A stretch of DNA of 64,000 nt. Source: Alphaproteobacteria bacterium (GTDB taxonomy: Bacteria; Pseudomonadota; Alphaproteobacteria; Rhizobiales; JAJFHC01). Below are positions 26,218-35,295 of the stretch, one piece after another; positions within the stretch are counted from its first letter, which is position 1, and every line of letters begins with the position of its first letter. The stretch is taken from NCBI GenBank assembly GCA_021775805.1, contig JAJFHD010000012.1, positions 124,001 through 188,000 on the forward strand, read 5' to 3'. The notes below the pieces were generated by a model. That model worked only from the letters and a program-made list of their open reading frames with translations, ran no database searches and was not told the DNA's origin. The position numbers and the translations under genes are program-made.

Positions 26218-27626
26218 TTTCCGTCTAGCCTCGTAAACACTGCCATTTGAGAGGGGCCGCCAAGGCGTTCATCCACGGGGCCGATTGGCTGGATGTCGGT
26301 CGAATACCCGTATTGGGATGCAACCCGCTGGCACCATGAACTGAACTCCGTCCGGGTCCATTCGAATCGGTGATCGGGATGACGCATCTCGCCGGCGGTC
26401 ATGCCGTCGAACAGGGCATTGTATTCCCGGTTGGGCGTTGTAATCACGACCAGTCTGGGCCGGGCATCGCCAAACACCGACATTTCCAGAACCGACAGGC
26501 GTGTCGGATCGATGTGCTCGATGACCTCCACCAGCGTTGCCACGTCGAAGCCTCGCCAACGTCGGTCGGCATACGTCAGACTTCCCATCTGAAGCGAGAG
26601 CCTTGCGCGCAGTGCATCTCCTGCCTGGTCCAGCCTCAATCTGCGGGCTGCCTTCTCGATGGCCTGCACCGACGGATCTACGCCGACGATACGGTCGAGG
26701 CCACGTTCCTTGAGCAACCGGCTTATCAACCTGCCTTCGCCGCATCCCAGATCGAGAACGCTGGTGGCGCCAAACTCCTTGATAACGTTCAGAACCGTAT
26801 CAAGACGGAGGTCGTGGAGCCGTATGGGCTGTTCAAATGTTTCTTCGCGGCCGTCTCCGCGGACGCCTTCGTCACGATCCCGATCGCTGGATTCGTCGTC
26901 ACCTTCGGCAAGTCTTGCCAAGGCCATATTGGACAGGGCACGCCGGTGTTTGAGGGCGCTGCGGGTGATCAGGTCTTTTGCCGGGTGGTCGGCCAACCAG
27001 CCTTCGCCCTTGTCCAGCAGTTTCTCTACTTCATCCACGTCGATCCAGTAATGTTTGGCGTTATCGAGCACCGGGACCAGAACATAGAGATGGTTGAGAA
27101 GATCGCGCAGACGCACCACACCGGAAATGTGAAGATCAAAAAGACATCGCGATTCGCTGTCTGTGAGAGGATCGGCACTCACCTGATAGCCCAGAGGTGA
27201 AAACAGCGTCTCAATGACCCCGGTCCCGCCTGCCGCGGCAACCGGAACCACTCTCGCCTCCAAAGATAGGGCCTGATCGGCGAGTTCCTGTCGCTCCTTT
27301 GACTTGCCGGCCATTGTCTGTCCGAACGAACGGGCGATTGCGACAGACAAGAACGAATTCGCTACATAGGGCCGGTCGTTCACGTATTGAGTGAGCAATC
27401 CATCCGAGATCCGGTTCTTGCCGCGGACAAGGCCGACCGGGTCGATGTCGAGATAAAGCAATGCGGTGGTGCGTGTCTCCGCGACTTCGGGATAGAAGAT
27501 TGAAACTTTTCCGGCCGCAATCTCCCGCTCGTGAAGGTGGTCCGGGTGCTTGTGGAGCAGAAATCCGAGATCTCGGGCCGTGTAATCCGCGTCATTTGAC
27601 GCTGACAATGTAATTTCGACCTGCAT
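26214..27626 (-). CDS. hen1: Hen1, 3'-terminal RNA ribose 2'-O-methyltransferase
   Basis: A 470-residue protein with an N-terminal bacterial Hen1 domain (about 1-230, the part that binds and activates Pnkp ligase) and a C-terminal SAM methyltransferase. The SAM site is VLDLGCGEGRL (D292, G294-G298). The metal-binding cluster typical of Hen1 appears as EVIEHID (E367, E370, H371) with a further His in RHPDHRFEW (H416/H419). It methylates the 2'-OH at the 3' end of cleaved RNA before sealing, making the repaired site resistant to re-cutting. It is the first gene of the three-gene cassette, 239 bases downstream of tyrS, so it probably has its own promoter. Confidence 0.95.
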   Translation of the reverse strand: MQVEITLSASNDADYTARDLGFLLHKHPDHLHEREIAAGKVSIFYPEVAETRTTALLYLDIDPVGLVRGKNRISDGLLTQYVNDRPYVANSFLSVAIARSFGQTMAGKSKERQELADQALSLEARVVPVAAAGGTGVIETLFSPLGYQVSADPLTDSESRCLFDLHISGVVRLRDLLNHLYVLVPVLDNAKHYWIDVDEVEKLLDKGEGWLADHPAKDLITRSALKHRRALSNMALARLAEGDDESSDRDRDEGVRGDGREETFEQPIRLHDLRLDTVLNVIKEFGATSVLDLGCGEGRLISRLLKERGLDRIVGVDPSVQAIEKAARRLRLDQAGDALRARLSLQMGSLTYADRRWRGFDVATLVEVIEHIDPTRLSVLEMSVFGDARPRLVVITTPNREYNALFDGMTAGEMRHPDHRFEWTRTEFSSWCQRVASQYGYSTDIQPIGPVDERLGGPSQMAVFTRLDGK

Positions 27627-27705
27627 TCAGAGTAATGTCCCAAGTTTGCCCGAAGCATTTATCCGGTAGAAAGAGGAGAGGGCGCCGTCGACATGGCGAC
27701 TCGGC

Positions 27706-27723
27706 AAAAGTTCCATGACTTTT
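27706..27723. repeat. Inverted repeat in the hen1 upstream region
   Basis: AAAAGT (27706-27711) and ACTTTT (27718-27723) flank six bases, about 80-97 bases upstream of the hen1 start. Spacing and symmetry would fit a dimeric repressor or activator site, but no consensus was recognised. No RtcR-type regulator gene is in the window. Confidence 0.35.
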
Positions 27724-27865
27724 AGATTACACGGCGGGGCTGATCAATTTGAACAATTACCCACAATCTGCATCCAAATATACGATTAGTTTGTTGTGTC
27801 GCCGGCGTTCAATTGTCGGACAGGCCGCAATGACGATTGATCGAGGCCAAAACGCTCAGTTCACC

Positions 27866-29119
27866 TCAAGCCGGGCGTAAGAGCACGTGTTTCTTCTTGC
27901 CAACGGACACCTTGATCACACCTTCCGCATTCAACTGATCTTGTGTGATCGTGCTGCGTTCGTCATCGATCTTGATGTCGTTGACCTTGACGCCGCCACC
28001 GCGTACCAGCCGTCTGGCTTCACCGTTGGAACCGGCCATGCCGGCATCGACAAGTGCGGACAACAACCCAAGCCCGGTCTCGAACTCTTGAGCGTCGATG
28101 TCCACGGTTGGCAGGCCGGCGCTGGTCTGGCCGTCCTCAAAGGTCTGTTTTGCCGTGCTTTCTGCGGCAGTCGCCGCGTCGTTGCCGTGCGCCAATGCCG
28201 TCGCGGCGGTTGCAAGGATCTTCTTGGCTTCGTTCATCTCCCGGCCCTGGAGTTTCTCGAGGCGCGCGATTTCATCAAGCGGGATCTCGGTGAACAGGCG
28301 CATAAAACGACCGACGTCGCTGTCTTCCGTGTTGCGCCAGTACTGCCAGTAGTCATAGACGCTCAACATGGTGTCGTTGAGCCAGACGGCGCCATCGGCG
28401 GTCTTGCCCATTTTGGCACCCGACGATGTCGTCAGCAGGGCCGTGGTCAAGCCGAACAATCCGGTCTGGTCAACTCGTCTGGCCAGGTCGATGCCGTTGA
28501 CGATGTTGCCCCATTGATCCGACCCGCCCATCTGCAGGTGGCAGTCGTGTTTCCGGCTCAGTTCGACAAAATCGTATGCCTGGAGAATCATGTAGTTGAA
28601 TTCGAGAAACGACAGCGGTTGCTCCCGGTCGAGCCGCAATTTGACGGAATCGAAGGACAGCATCCGGTTGATCGAAAAGTGCCGACCGTAGTCGCGCAGG
28701 AATTCGATGTAGTTCAGGTCATCCAGCCAGTCGCGGTTGTTCACCATGACGGCATCGGTCGGGCCATCGCCAAAGTCAAGAAACCGTGAGAAAACCGAAC
28801 GGATACCGGCAATGTTCTCATCTATTTGAGCGTCGTTCAGAAGTTGCCGCGATTCATCTTTACCCGATGGGTCTCCGACTCGGGTCGTTCCGCCACCGAT
28901 GAGAACAATTGGCCTGTGACCGGATTGCTGCAGTTTTCGCAGCATCATGATACCGATCAGGTTGCCGACGTGAAGACTTGGCGCCGTGCAATCGAATCCG
29001 ATATAGGCTGTCACGACACGCGATGCAGCCTCAGCATCCAAGGCATCGGAATCGGTGCACTGTTGAATGTAGCCTCGGTCGTCCATGACTTTGAGGAAGT
29101 CGGACTTGAAACTGCTCAT
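27866..29119 (-). CDS. tyrS: Tyrosyl-tRNA synthetase
   Basis: A 417-residue class I synthetase that charges tRNA-Tyr. The HIGH-type motif appears as PSLHVGNL and the KMSKS-type loop as GAKMGKT; the tyrosine pocket segment [10 protein letters not shown] precedes. The C-terminal ~65 residues form an S4-like RNA-binding domain ([20 protein letters not shown]). Length matches the TyrRS family found in alphaproteobacteria. It diverges from anmK, a common pairing in Hyphomicrobiales. Confidence 0.97.
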   Translation of the reverse strand: MSSFKSDFLKVMDDRGYIQQCTDSDALDAEAASRVVTAYIGFDCTAPSLHVGNLIGIMMLRKLQQSGHRPIVLIGGGTTRVGDPSGKDESRQLLNDAQIDENIAGIRSVFSRFLDFGDGPTDAVMVNNRDWLDDLNYIEFLRDYGRHFSINRMLSFDSVKLRLDREQPLSFLEFNYMILQAYDFVELSRKHDCHLQMGGSDQWGNIVNGIDLARRVDQTGLFGLTTALLTTSSGAKMGKTADGAVWLNDTMLSVYDYWQYWRNTEDSDVGRFMRLFTEIPLDEIARLEKLQGREMNEAKKILATAATALAHGNDAATAAESTAKQTFEDGQTSAGLPTVDIDAQEFETGLGLLSALVDAGMAGSNGEARRLVRGGGVKVNDIKIDDERSTITQDQLNAEGVIKVSVGKKKHVLLRPA

Positions 29120-29214
29120 TGCCTTGCCGTACCTTTTCTTAAGAACGTCGATTGTAGTGTTTCTTCAGCGACGGTCATGTACCAGTTTCAAAACGCAATT
29201 GCACGGACAGAAGT

Positions 29215-30333
29215 TTGACCCGCATTTACAACGCAATCGGCCTCATGAGCGGCACGTCCATGGATGGCATCGACATCGCACTGGTTCGTACAGACGGCGA
29301 CACCATCGTCGAATGCCAGGAGTCGTCCAGCGCACCTTATGACGATGACCTCAGGAAGCTTATTGTCCATGCCATCGAAGATGCGGCATCGGTTTCGGAC
29401 AGACGCGACAGACGTGGCCGTCTCCATGCTGCGGAACAACAGATCACCCATGCCCATGCAAAGGCCGTCGACCGGTTCTTGAGCGAGAACGCGTTGTCCG
29501 GCCGTGACATCGACGTCATCGGCTTCCACGGTCAGACGGTACTGCATCGGCCCGATATAAAACTCACAATGCAGATCGGAGATGCAGGCCAACTCGCGTC
29601 CATGACTGGAATCGATGTCATGGCCGACATGCGGGCGGCCGATGTCGCCGAGGGCGGACAAGGAGCGCCGCTGGTGCCCGTGTTCCATCACGCACTTGCT
29701 GTGGTACACGGAATCGACATGCCGGTGGCCTTCCTGAATGTCGGCGGGGTTGCCAATGTGACGTGCATCAGCGGCCGTGAAGACATGCTGGCGTTCGATA
29801 CCGGACCCGGCAATGGCCTGCTTGATGACTGGAGCGCGCTCCACACAGGAAGTCCGATGGACCGGGACGGGCGGCTGGCCAGGGCAGGGCGGGTCGACGA
29901 AGCCTGTCTGGAACAGCTGCTGTCCAATCCATATTTTGACCTGCCGCCGCCCAAATCGCTCGACAGGGCGGATTTTACATACGATGCGGTTTCCCGATTG
30001 TCCGTCGAAGACGGCGCGGCCACTCTGACCGCGTTTTCCGCACGTGCGGTGGCCGCCGCACTCAGGTTTTTGCCGACGGTGCCCAAGACCTGGATCGTGT
30101 GCGGCGGGGGCCGCCGCAACCCCAGCCTGATGAACGCGCTTTCAGACAGTCTGGCCGGTGATCTCGTCAATTGTGACGCACTTGGACTTGACGGCGACGC
30201 GGTCGAAGCACAGGCATTCGCCTATCTGGCGGTACGATGCCTCAATGGGGCGCCCATAACGTTTCCGGGCACCACAGGCGTTGACCGGCCGATGACCGGC
30301 GGCGTTCATTTTGTCCCGTCTCAGGCAGCCTGA
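29215..30333 (+). CDS. anmK: Anhydro-N-acetylmuramic acid kinase
   Basis: A 372-residue kinase that opens and phosphorylates 1,6-anhydroMurNAc to MurNAc-6-phosphate in cell-wall recycling. The N-terminal nucleotide-binding motif is AIGLMSGTSMDGIDIAL, with ASMTGIDVMADMRAADVAEG and FDTGPGNGLLDDW downstream, all family signatures. The start is TTG at 29215, because the next ATG lies inside the conserved N-terminal strand. It diverges from tyrS and overlaps the 3' end of the hydrolase gene by 13 bases in a convergent arrangement. Confidence 0.95.
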   Translation: MTRIYNAIGLMSGTSMDGIDIALVRTDGDTIVECQESSSAPYDDDLRKLIVHAIEDAASVSDRRDRRGRLHAAEQQITHAHAKAVDRFLSENALSGRDIDVIGFHGQTVLHRPDIKLTMQIGDAGQLASMTGIDVMADMRAADVAEGGQGAPLVPVFHHALAVVHGIDMPVAFLNVGGVANVTCISGREDMLAFDTGPGNGLLDDWSALHTGSPMDRDGRLARAGRVDEACLEQLLSNPYFDLPPPKSLDRADFTYDAVSRLSVEDGAATLTAFSARAVAAALRFLPTVPKTWIVCGGGRRNPSLMNALSDSLAGDLVNCDALGLDGDAVEAQAFAYLAVRCLNGAPITFPGTTGVDRPMTGGVHFVPSQAA

Positions 30334-30974
30334 TCATCCGCCAGGCGTTTGTCGAGATAGGCGTTCACGTTCTCCATGAGGTCGTCAGCCTTGTTCTCGA
30401 AGAAATGGTTGGCGCCGGGAATGATGCTGTGATCGATCACGATGCCTTTTTGGGTCTTGAGACGTTCCACAAGTTTGCCGACATCATCGCTCGGCACGAC
30501 GGCATCCGAATCCCCGTGCACCATGAGACCAGACGATGGGCACGGTGCGAGAAAGCTGAAATCATAAAGGTTGGCCGGTGGGGCCACAGATATAAAGCCG
30601 TCGATTTCCGGACGGCGCATAAGCAGTTGCATGGCAATCCAAGAACCAAACGAAAAGCCGGCGATCCAGCAGGTGCGGGCATCCCGGTTGATGTTCTGCA
30701 GCCAGTCGAGGGCGGATGCCGCGTCCGACAGTTCGCCGGCTCCGTTATCGAAATATCCCTGACTTCTTCCTACGCCCCGAAAATTGAATCGCAGCACCGA
30801 AAAGTCCCGTGCCACAAAAGAATAGTACAACTGATGAACCACCGGGTTGTTCATCGTCCCGCCGAATTGCGGATGCGGGTGCAGGATGATGGCGACGGGG
30901 GAATTTGGCTTTTTGTTGTGGTGATACCGTCCTTCAAGCCGACCAGCCGGTCCGTTAAAAATCACCTCGGGCAT
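30321..30974 (-). CDS. Small alpha/beta hydrolase (dienelactone-hydrolase-like)
   Basis: A 217-residue serine hydrolase fold. The nucleophile elbow is GFSFG, the acid lies in VHGDSDAVVP and the catalytic His in PGANHFF. LHPHPQFGGTMNNPVV and FNFRGVGRSQG are hallmarks of a widespread proteobacterial group of short alpha/beta hydrolases annotated only as such. No lid domain or signal peptide is evident, so a cytoplasmic esterase is likely; the substrate is unknown. Confidence 0.85.
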   Translation of the reverse strand: MPEVIFNGPAGRLEGRYHHNKKPNSPVAIILHPHPQFGGTMNNPVVHQLYYSFVARDFSVLRFNFRGVGRSQGYFDNGAGELSDAASALDWLQNINRDARTCWIAGFSFGSWIAMQLLMRRPEIDGFISVAPPANLYDFSFLAPCPSSGLMVHGDSDAVVPSDDVGKLVERLKTQKGIVIDHSIIPGANHFFENKADDLMENVNAYLDKRLADDQAA

Positions 30975-31111
30975 AGTTTGAATAAACCTTTTGTTTGAAA
31001 CCGCGCTTGATGTGTTGGATCACAGAACGTTTTTCTGTTCACGCTGACAAAATCCCGTTTTTTTCCGGTCCGTGGGGCAAGTCGACGGGACAAGAGGTTG
31101 CGTCCATGTCT

Positions 31112-31137
31112 ATACTTGACTCCTGTAGTCAGGAAAT
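31112..31137 (+). promoter_or_regulatory. IscR type-1-like operator
   Basis: ATACTTGACT (31112-31121), five bases, then AGTCAGGAAAT (31127-31137). The dyad YTTGACT/AGTCAGG agrees with the type-1 IscR consensus (ATASYYGACT...AGTCRRSTAT) at nearly all conserved positions. It covers the -35 element of the promoter, so a bound Rrf2 regulator would repress the operon, including its own gene. Confidence 0.75.
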
Positions 31138-31144
31138 CTATATC
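31116..31144 (+). promoter_or_regulatory. Sigma-70-type promoter of the suf operon
   Basis: -35 TTGACT (31116-31121) and -10 TATATC (31139-31144) with a 17-base spacer. The -35 lies inside the IscR-type palindrome, and the ICE-like box starts four bases after the -10. Confidence 0.65.
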
Positions 31145-31147
31145 CTG

Positions 31148-31164
31148 TTTAGAATCATTCAAGA
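31148..31164 (+). promoter_or_regulatory. Irr-type iron control element (ICE-like box)
   Basis: TTTAGAA-TCA-TTCAAGA compared with the rhizobial ICE consensus TTTAGAA-N3-TTCTAAA: the left half is exact and the right half has two mismatches. It overlaps the expected transcription start, where Irr would repress. Irr itself is not in the window. Confidence 0.5.
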
Positions 31165-31332
31165 CAGGCGACAAGATGCGCCCGCTACCCTGAACGCGAA
31201 TTGGCGCGGCTGTTCTTAGCACAGGCAGGGGGGCAAAAAGCAAGCATTGTGTGCCTCGTGTGGTTAAAAACGGTTTTTTTTGGCGAATTCCGGCGGACTG
31301 TTCCGTTCCGGCTGACGGGTGGAAGCTGACAG

Positions 31333-31803
31333 ATGAAATTATCGACAAAGGGACGATATGCCGTGATGGCCATGGCCGACCTTGCGCTCCATTCCCACGG
31401 TGCGCCGGTGACACTGAGTGACATTTCGGAGCGGCAACAAATTTCGCTGGCCTATCTGGAGCAGCTTTTCTCGAAGCTTCGCAAGGGCGGCCTGGTTGAC
31501 AGCACCAGAGGGCCCGGAGGCGGGTACACTCTGGCGTACAGCACGGATGACATGAGAATTTCCGACATTGTGCTTGCTGTCGACGAGCCATTGAAAGTTA
31601 CCCGGTGCAGCGAAACCAAGGTTCCCAGCGGTTGCGTCGGTACCGGACGCTGCATGACCCATGAATTGTGGGATGAACTGGGCCGGCAAATTCACCATTA
31701 TCTGGCATCCGTGACCCTCGGGGATGTCGTCGGAAAACGGCTGGGCGGCAACCGAATGGATTTTCCTCCGGCCGTCCAGACTGTCAACGAACTGGCTCAG
31801 TGA
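31333..31803 (+). CDS. iscR: Rrf2-family iron-sulfur cluster regulator (IscR-like)
   Basis: A 156-residue winged-helix repressor/activator. The N-terminal helix MKLSTKGRYAVMAMADLA and the recognition region ISLAYLEQLFSKLRKGGLV with GPGGGYTLA are typical of IscR. Three Cys (C92, C101, C107) could ligate a [2Fe-2S] cluster; the C-x8-C-x5-C spacing is wider than in E. coli IscR (x5, x5) and closer to RirA (x7, x5), so assignment between IscR and RirA types is open. It leads the suf operon behind an IscR-type operator, implying autoregulation in response to Fe-S demand. Confidence 0.9.
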   Translation: MKLSTKGRYAVMAMADLALHSHGAPVTLSDISERQQISLAYLEQLFSKLRKGGLVDSTRGPGGGYTLAYSTDDMRISDIVLAVDEPLKVTRCSETKVPSGCVGTGRCMTHELWDELGRQIHHYLASVTLGDVVGKRLGGNRMDFPPAVQTVNELAQ

Positions 31804-31824
31804 AGCTGAAAGACCGATCAGGCA

Positions 31825-32973
31825 ATGGCACCGTCGTCACGCTCATATCTCGACTACAACGCATCGGCCCCGGTGTTGCCGTGTGTGGCCGATGCGATGC
31901 TGGAGGTCCTGGCGAGCCCGGGCAATGCTTCTTCCGTGCATCAATCGGGGCGCGAATTCCGGCGGCGGATTGAAGAAGCGCGCGTGCAGATTGCCGGATC
32001 CGCCGGCGCTCAGTCTTCGGAAGTAATCTTCACGAGTGGTGGCACCGAGGCAAATGCCCTCGCCCTTTCGGGATCGTTCAACAGCGGTTGTTGCCGCAGA
32101 ATCGTGACCTCGGCAATCGAACATCCCTCGGTTCTGGATATGGCAGCGCACCTTGATCAGGACATTGCGCGGATACCGGCGACGGCACGTGGCATCGTTG
32201 ATCTTGACGCGCTGGACGATCAACTGAAAAGGGCGGACGGGCCTTGTTTGGTATCGGTCATGATGGCTAACAACGAGACTGGCGCGCTCCAGCCGATTCA
32301 GGATGTGGTGTCGCTCGCGCGCAAGTACGAAGCCCTTATCCATGTGGACGCGGTCCAGGCGTTTGGCAAAGTGCCGGTGTCCTTTGCGAACCTTGGCGCA
32401 GACATGATGAGCCTGTCCGCACACAAGATTGGCGGACCTCAGGGCGTTGGTGCTCTCGTGCTCCGCGATGGCCTTGAGATCGGATTACTTCAGCGTGGCG
32501 GCGGCCAGGAAACCGGTCGCCGTGCCGGAACCGAAAATACGGCAGGTGTCGTGGGCTTTGGCGTTGCCGCGCAAACTGCGGTCGCATGTTTGGGCGACAT
32601 GGCCGGGTTAGCGGCTTTGCGCGACCAGATGGAAACCGGCCTGAGAAAGATCTGTTCCGGCGTTACGGTGTTTTGCGAGCAGGAAGCGCGGCTGCCCAAT
32701 ACCAGTTACTTTTCGGTTGAGGGGCTTAATGCCGAAACTCTTGTAATCGCGCTCGATCTCGACGGGCTGGAGGTGAGTTCCGGTTCGGCCTGTTCCTCGG
32801 GCAAGGTTGGTCAAAGCCGGATTCTGGCGGCTATGGGTGTCCCGGATAATCTGGCGCGCGGTGCCATACGCGTCAGTCTCGGCCGCGGCACCACGCAAGC
32901 GGAAACCGATCGTCTTGTGAATGTCTGGCATGCAGCCTGTCAAAGACAGCTGGCATACCAGGGGGCTGCGTGA
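31825..32973 (+). CDS. Cysteine desulfurase, NifS/IscS-type
   Basis: A 382-residue PLP enzyme that releases sulfur from cysteine as an enzyme-bound persulfide. The PLP Lys is K201 in LSAHKIGGPQG and the persulfide Cys is C323 in SSGSACSSGKVGQS, the class I (IscS/NifS) signature. It starts 21 bases after the iscR-like gene. A second, class II desulfurase (SufS) is encoded later in the same operon; this double-desulfurase layout is common in alphaproteobacterial suf operons. Confidence 0.94.
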   Translation: MAPSSRSYLDYNASAPVLPCVADAMLEVLASPGNASSVHQSGREFRRRIEEARVQIAGSAGAQSSEVIFTSGGTEANALALSGSFNSGCCRRIVTSAIEHPSVLDMAAHLDQDIARIPATARGIVDLDALDDQLKRADGPCLVSVMMANNETGALQPIQDVVSLARKYEALIHVDAVQAFGKVPVSFANLGADMMSLSAHKIGGPQGVGALVLRDGLEIGLLQRGGGQETGRRAGTENTAGVVGFGVAAQTAVACLGDMAGLAALRDQMETGLRKICSGVTVFCEQEARLPNTSYFSVEGLNAETLVIALDLDGLEVSSGSACSSGKVGQSRILAAMGVPDNLARGAIRVSLGRGTTQAETDRLVNVWHAACQRQLAYQGAA

Positions 32974-33028
32974 GTTTGTTGGTATTAAAATCGAATGTGA
33001 GCGCTGAGCGCTCAAGTTGGAGAATGTA

Positions 33029-34501
33029 ATGGTAGCGGTCGTCGAAACTGTCGAGCAAGTCCAGAAAATGGACACTGAGCAGTACAAGTATGGTTTCTAT
33101 ACGGATATTGAGTCGGAAAAGGCGCCGAAGGGCCTCAACGAGGATACTGTTCGCTTCATTTCAGCGAAGAAGAACGAACCCGACTGGATGCTGGAATGGC
33201 GGTTGGACGCCTTCAGGCGCTGGCAGACGATGACCGAACCGAGTTGGGCCAAGGTCGGGTATCCCAAGATCGATTTTCAGGATCTGTATTACTATTCTGC
33301 GCCGAAATCGGACAAGGATGGCCCGAAAACGCTCGATGAAGTCGACCCGGAATTGTTGGCGACCTATGCAAAACTCGGCATACCGCTCAAGGAACAGGAA
33401 GTGCTTGCCGGTGTCCAGGGCGCCCGTGTCGCCGTTGATGCGGTATTCGACAGCGTGTCGGTGGTGACGACCTTCAAGGAAGAACTTGCAAAGTCGGGTG
33501 TGATCTTCTGCCCGATATCCGAAGCGCTTCAGGACCACCCCGAACTCGTCCGAAAATACCTCGGCACCGTCGTCCCGGTCACGGACAATTTTTATGCGAC
33601 TTTGAATTCGGCGGTCTTCAGCGACGGATCCTTCGTCTACATTCCCCCAGGCGTCCGGTGCCCGATGGAGCTTTCGACCTATTTCAGGATCAACGAGCAG
33701 AACACCGGACAATTCGAGCGCACATTGATCATTGCCGACAAGGGCTCGTACGTGAGTTACCTCGAGGGCTGTACGGCTCCCATGCGTGATGAGAACCAGT
33801 TGCACGCCGCTGTCGTGGAACTGGTGGCGCTTGAAGATGCCGAGATCAAGTACTCAACCGTTCAGAACTGGTACCCGGGCGATGCGGAAGGCCGCGGAGG
33901 CATTTACAACTTCGTGACCAAACGCGGTGATTGCCGCGAGAACAACGCCAAGATTGCCTGGACCCAGGTAGAGACCGGATCGGCGATTACCTGGAAATAC
34001 CCAAGCTGCATCTTGCGTGGCGACAACACCCAGGGCGAGTTCTACTCGATCGCCATTTCAAACGGGTGCCAGCAGGTCGACTCAGGCACCAAGATGATCC
34101 ATCTGGGCAAGAACACGTCCAGCCGGATCATTTCCAAAGGTATCTCGGCGGGACGCTCGTCCAATACCTACCGGGGCTTGGTCAGCGCTCACAAGAGGGC
34201 ATCCGCGTCGCGAAATTTCACCCAATGTGATTCACTGTTGATCGGCGATAAATGCAGCGCCCATACGGTGCCTTACATTGAATCGAAAAATTCCTCGGCC
34301 GTGTTCGAGCACGAAGCGACGACATCGAAGATCAGCGACGACCAGATGTTCTATTGCCAGCAGCGCGGGCTGGATGACGAAGAGGCCGTCGCCCTGATCG
34401 TCAACGGATTTTGCAAAGAAGTCTTGCAGCAGTTGCCCATGGAATTCGCAGTTGAAGCTCAGAAACTTGTCGGCATCAGCCTCGAAGGCAGTGTCGGATA
34501 A
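33029..34501 (+). CDS. sufB: Fe-S cluster assembly scaffold SufB
   Basis: A 490-residue subunit of the SufBCD scaffold on which clusters are built. Typical motifs are [18 protein letters not shown], the sulfur-accepting region around YLEGCTAP, and [21 protein letters not shown] with conserved C-terminal segments ([33 protein letters not shown]). I used the ATG at 33029, preceded by GGAG seven bases upstream, not the TTG four codons earlier. It is cytoplasmic, with SufC and SufD encoded next. Confidence 0.97.
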   Translation: MVAVVETVEQVQKMDTEQYKYGFYTDIESEKAPKGLNEDTVRFISAKKNEPDWMLEWRLDAFRRWQTMTEPSWAKVGYPKIDFQDLYYYSAPKSDKDGPKTLDEVDPELLATYAKLGIPLKEQEVLAGVQGARVAVDAVFDSVSVVTTFKEELAKSGVIFCPISEALQDHPELVRKYLGTVVPVTDNFYATLNSAVFSDGSFVYIPPGVRCPMELSTYFRINEQNTGQFERTLIIADKGSYVSYLEGCTAPMRDENQLHAAVVELVALEDAEIKYSTVQNWYPGDAEGRGGIYNFVTKRGDCRENNAKIAWTQVETGSAITWKYPSCILRGDNTQGEFYSIAISNGCQQVDSGTKMIHLGKNTSSRIISKGISAGRSSNTYRGLVSAHKRASASRNFTQCDSLLIGDKCSAHTVPYIESKNSSAVFEHEATTSKISDDQMFYCQQRGLDDEEAVALIVNGFCKEVLQQLPMEFAVEAQKLVGISLEGSVG

Positions 34502-34525
34502 CCGAACGGAACCGGATTGAATAGT

Positions 34526-35275
34526 ATGCTTGAGATAAAAAACCTTCATGTTGAAGTTGAGGACCGGGAGATCCTTAAAGGTATCGACTTGTCCGTTGGG
34601 GCCGGTGAGGTGCACGCGATCATGGGACCGAACGGTTCCGGCAAGAGCACGCTTTCTCATGTGCTTGCCGGCCGTGACGGTTATGAGATTACGGCTGGTT
34701 CGGTAGCCTATAACGGCGAGGACCTGCTTGAGCTCGCTCCCAATGAGCGTGCCGCGGCCGGCGTTTTTCTGGCTTTTCAGTATCCAATCGAAATTCCGGG
34801 CGTCGCGACAATGATGTTCCTCAAGACGGCCTTGAATGCGCAACGCAAGGCGCGCGGCGAAGAGGAAATGTCCACGCCGAATTTCATGAAGCTTGTCAAA
34901 GAGAAGACAGCAGAACTTAAAGTGCCGCAGGAGATGTTGAAACGGCCATTGAACGTAGGATTTTCCGGTGGCGAGAAAAAGCGGGCGGAAATCCTTCAGA
35001 TGGCAATCCTTGAGCCCAAATTATGCATTCTGGACGAGACTGATTCCGGCCTTGATATCGATGCTTTGCGTATCGTTTCCGACGGCGTGAATGCCCTGCG
35101 GTCGCCCGAACGGGCAATGGTTGTCATCACGCACTACCAGCGGCTCCTTGACTACATTGTGCCCGACCATGTGCACGTTCTTTCCCAGGGCAGGATCGTC
35201 CGGTCGGGAGGCAAAGATCTGGCGCTTGAGCTGGAGAAAAGCGGATACGCCGAATACGGCGCGGACGCCGCGTGA
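34526..35275 (+). CDS. sufC: Fe-S assembly ATPase SufC
   Basis: A 249-residue ABC-type ATPase that binds SufB and SufD and drives the conformational change needed for cluster assembly. Walker A is GPNGSGKST, the signature is GFSGGEKKRAE, and Walker B is CILDETDSGLDID, the SufC-specific form. The ATG at 34526 is chosen over a TTG three codons upstream. It lies 24 bases after sufB and its stop abuts sufD. Confidence 0.97.
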   Translation: MLEIKNLHVEVEDREILKGIDLSVGAGEVHAIMGPNGSGKSTLSHVLAGRDGYEITAGSVAYNGEDLLELAPNERAAAGVFLAFQYPIEIPGVATMMFLKTALNAQRKARGEEEMSTPNFMKLVKEKTAELKVPQEMLKRPLNVGFSGGEKKRAEILQMAILEPKLCILDETDSGLDIDALRIVSDGVNALRSPERAMVVITHYQRLLDYIVPDHVHVLSQGRIVRSGGKDLALELEKSGYAEYGADAA

Positions 35276-35295
35276 TCGGTGAGGACGCACAGATT

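Larger units (their letters stand above)
30975..31332 (+). other. Regulatory region upstream of the suf operon
   Basis: A 358-base gap that holds the promoter, an IscR-type palindrome and an Irr/ICE-like box (annotated separately at 31112-31164). The transcript leader would be about 180 bases long. No leader peptide with a good ribosome binding site was found. Confidence 0.7.
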
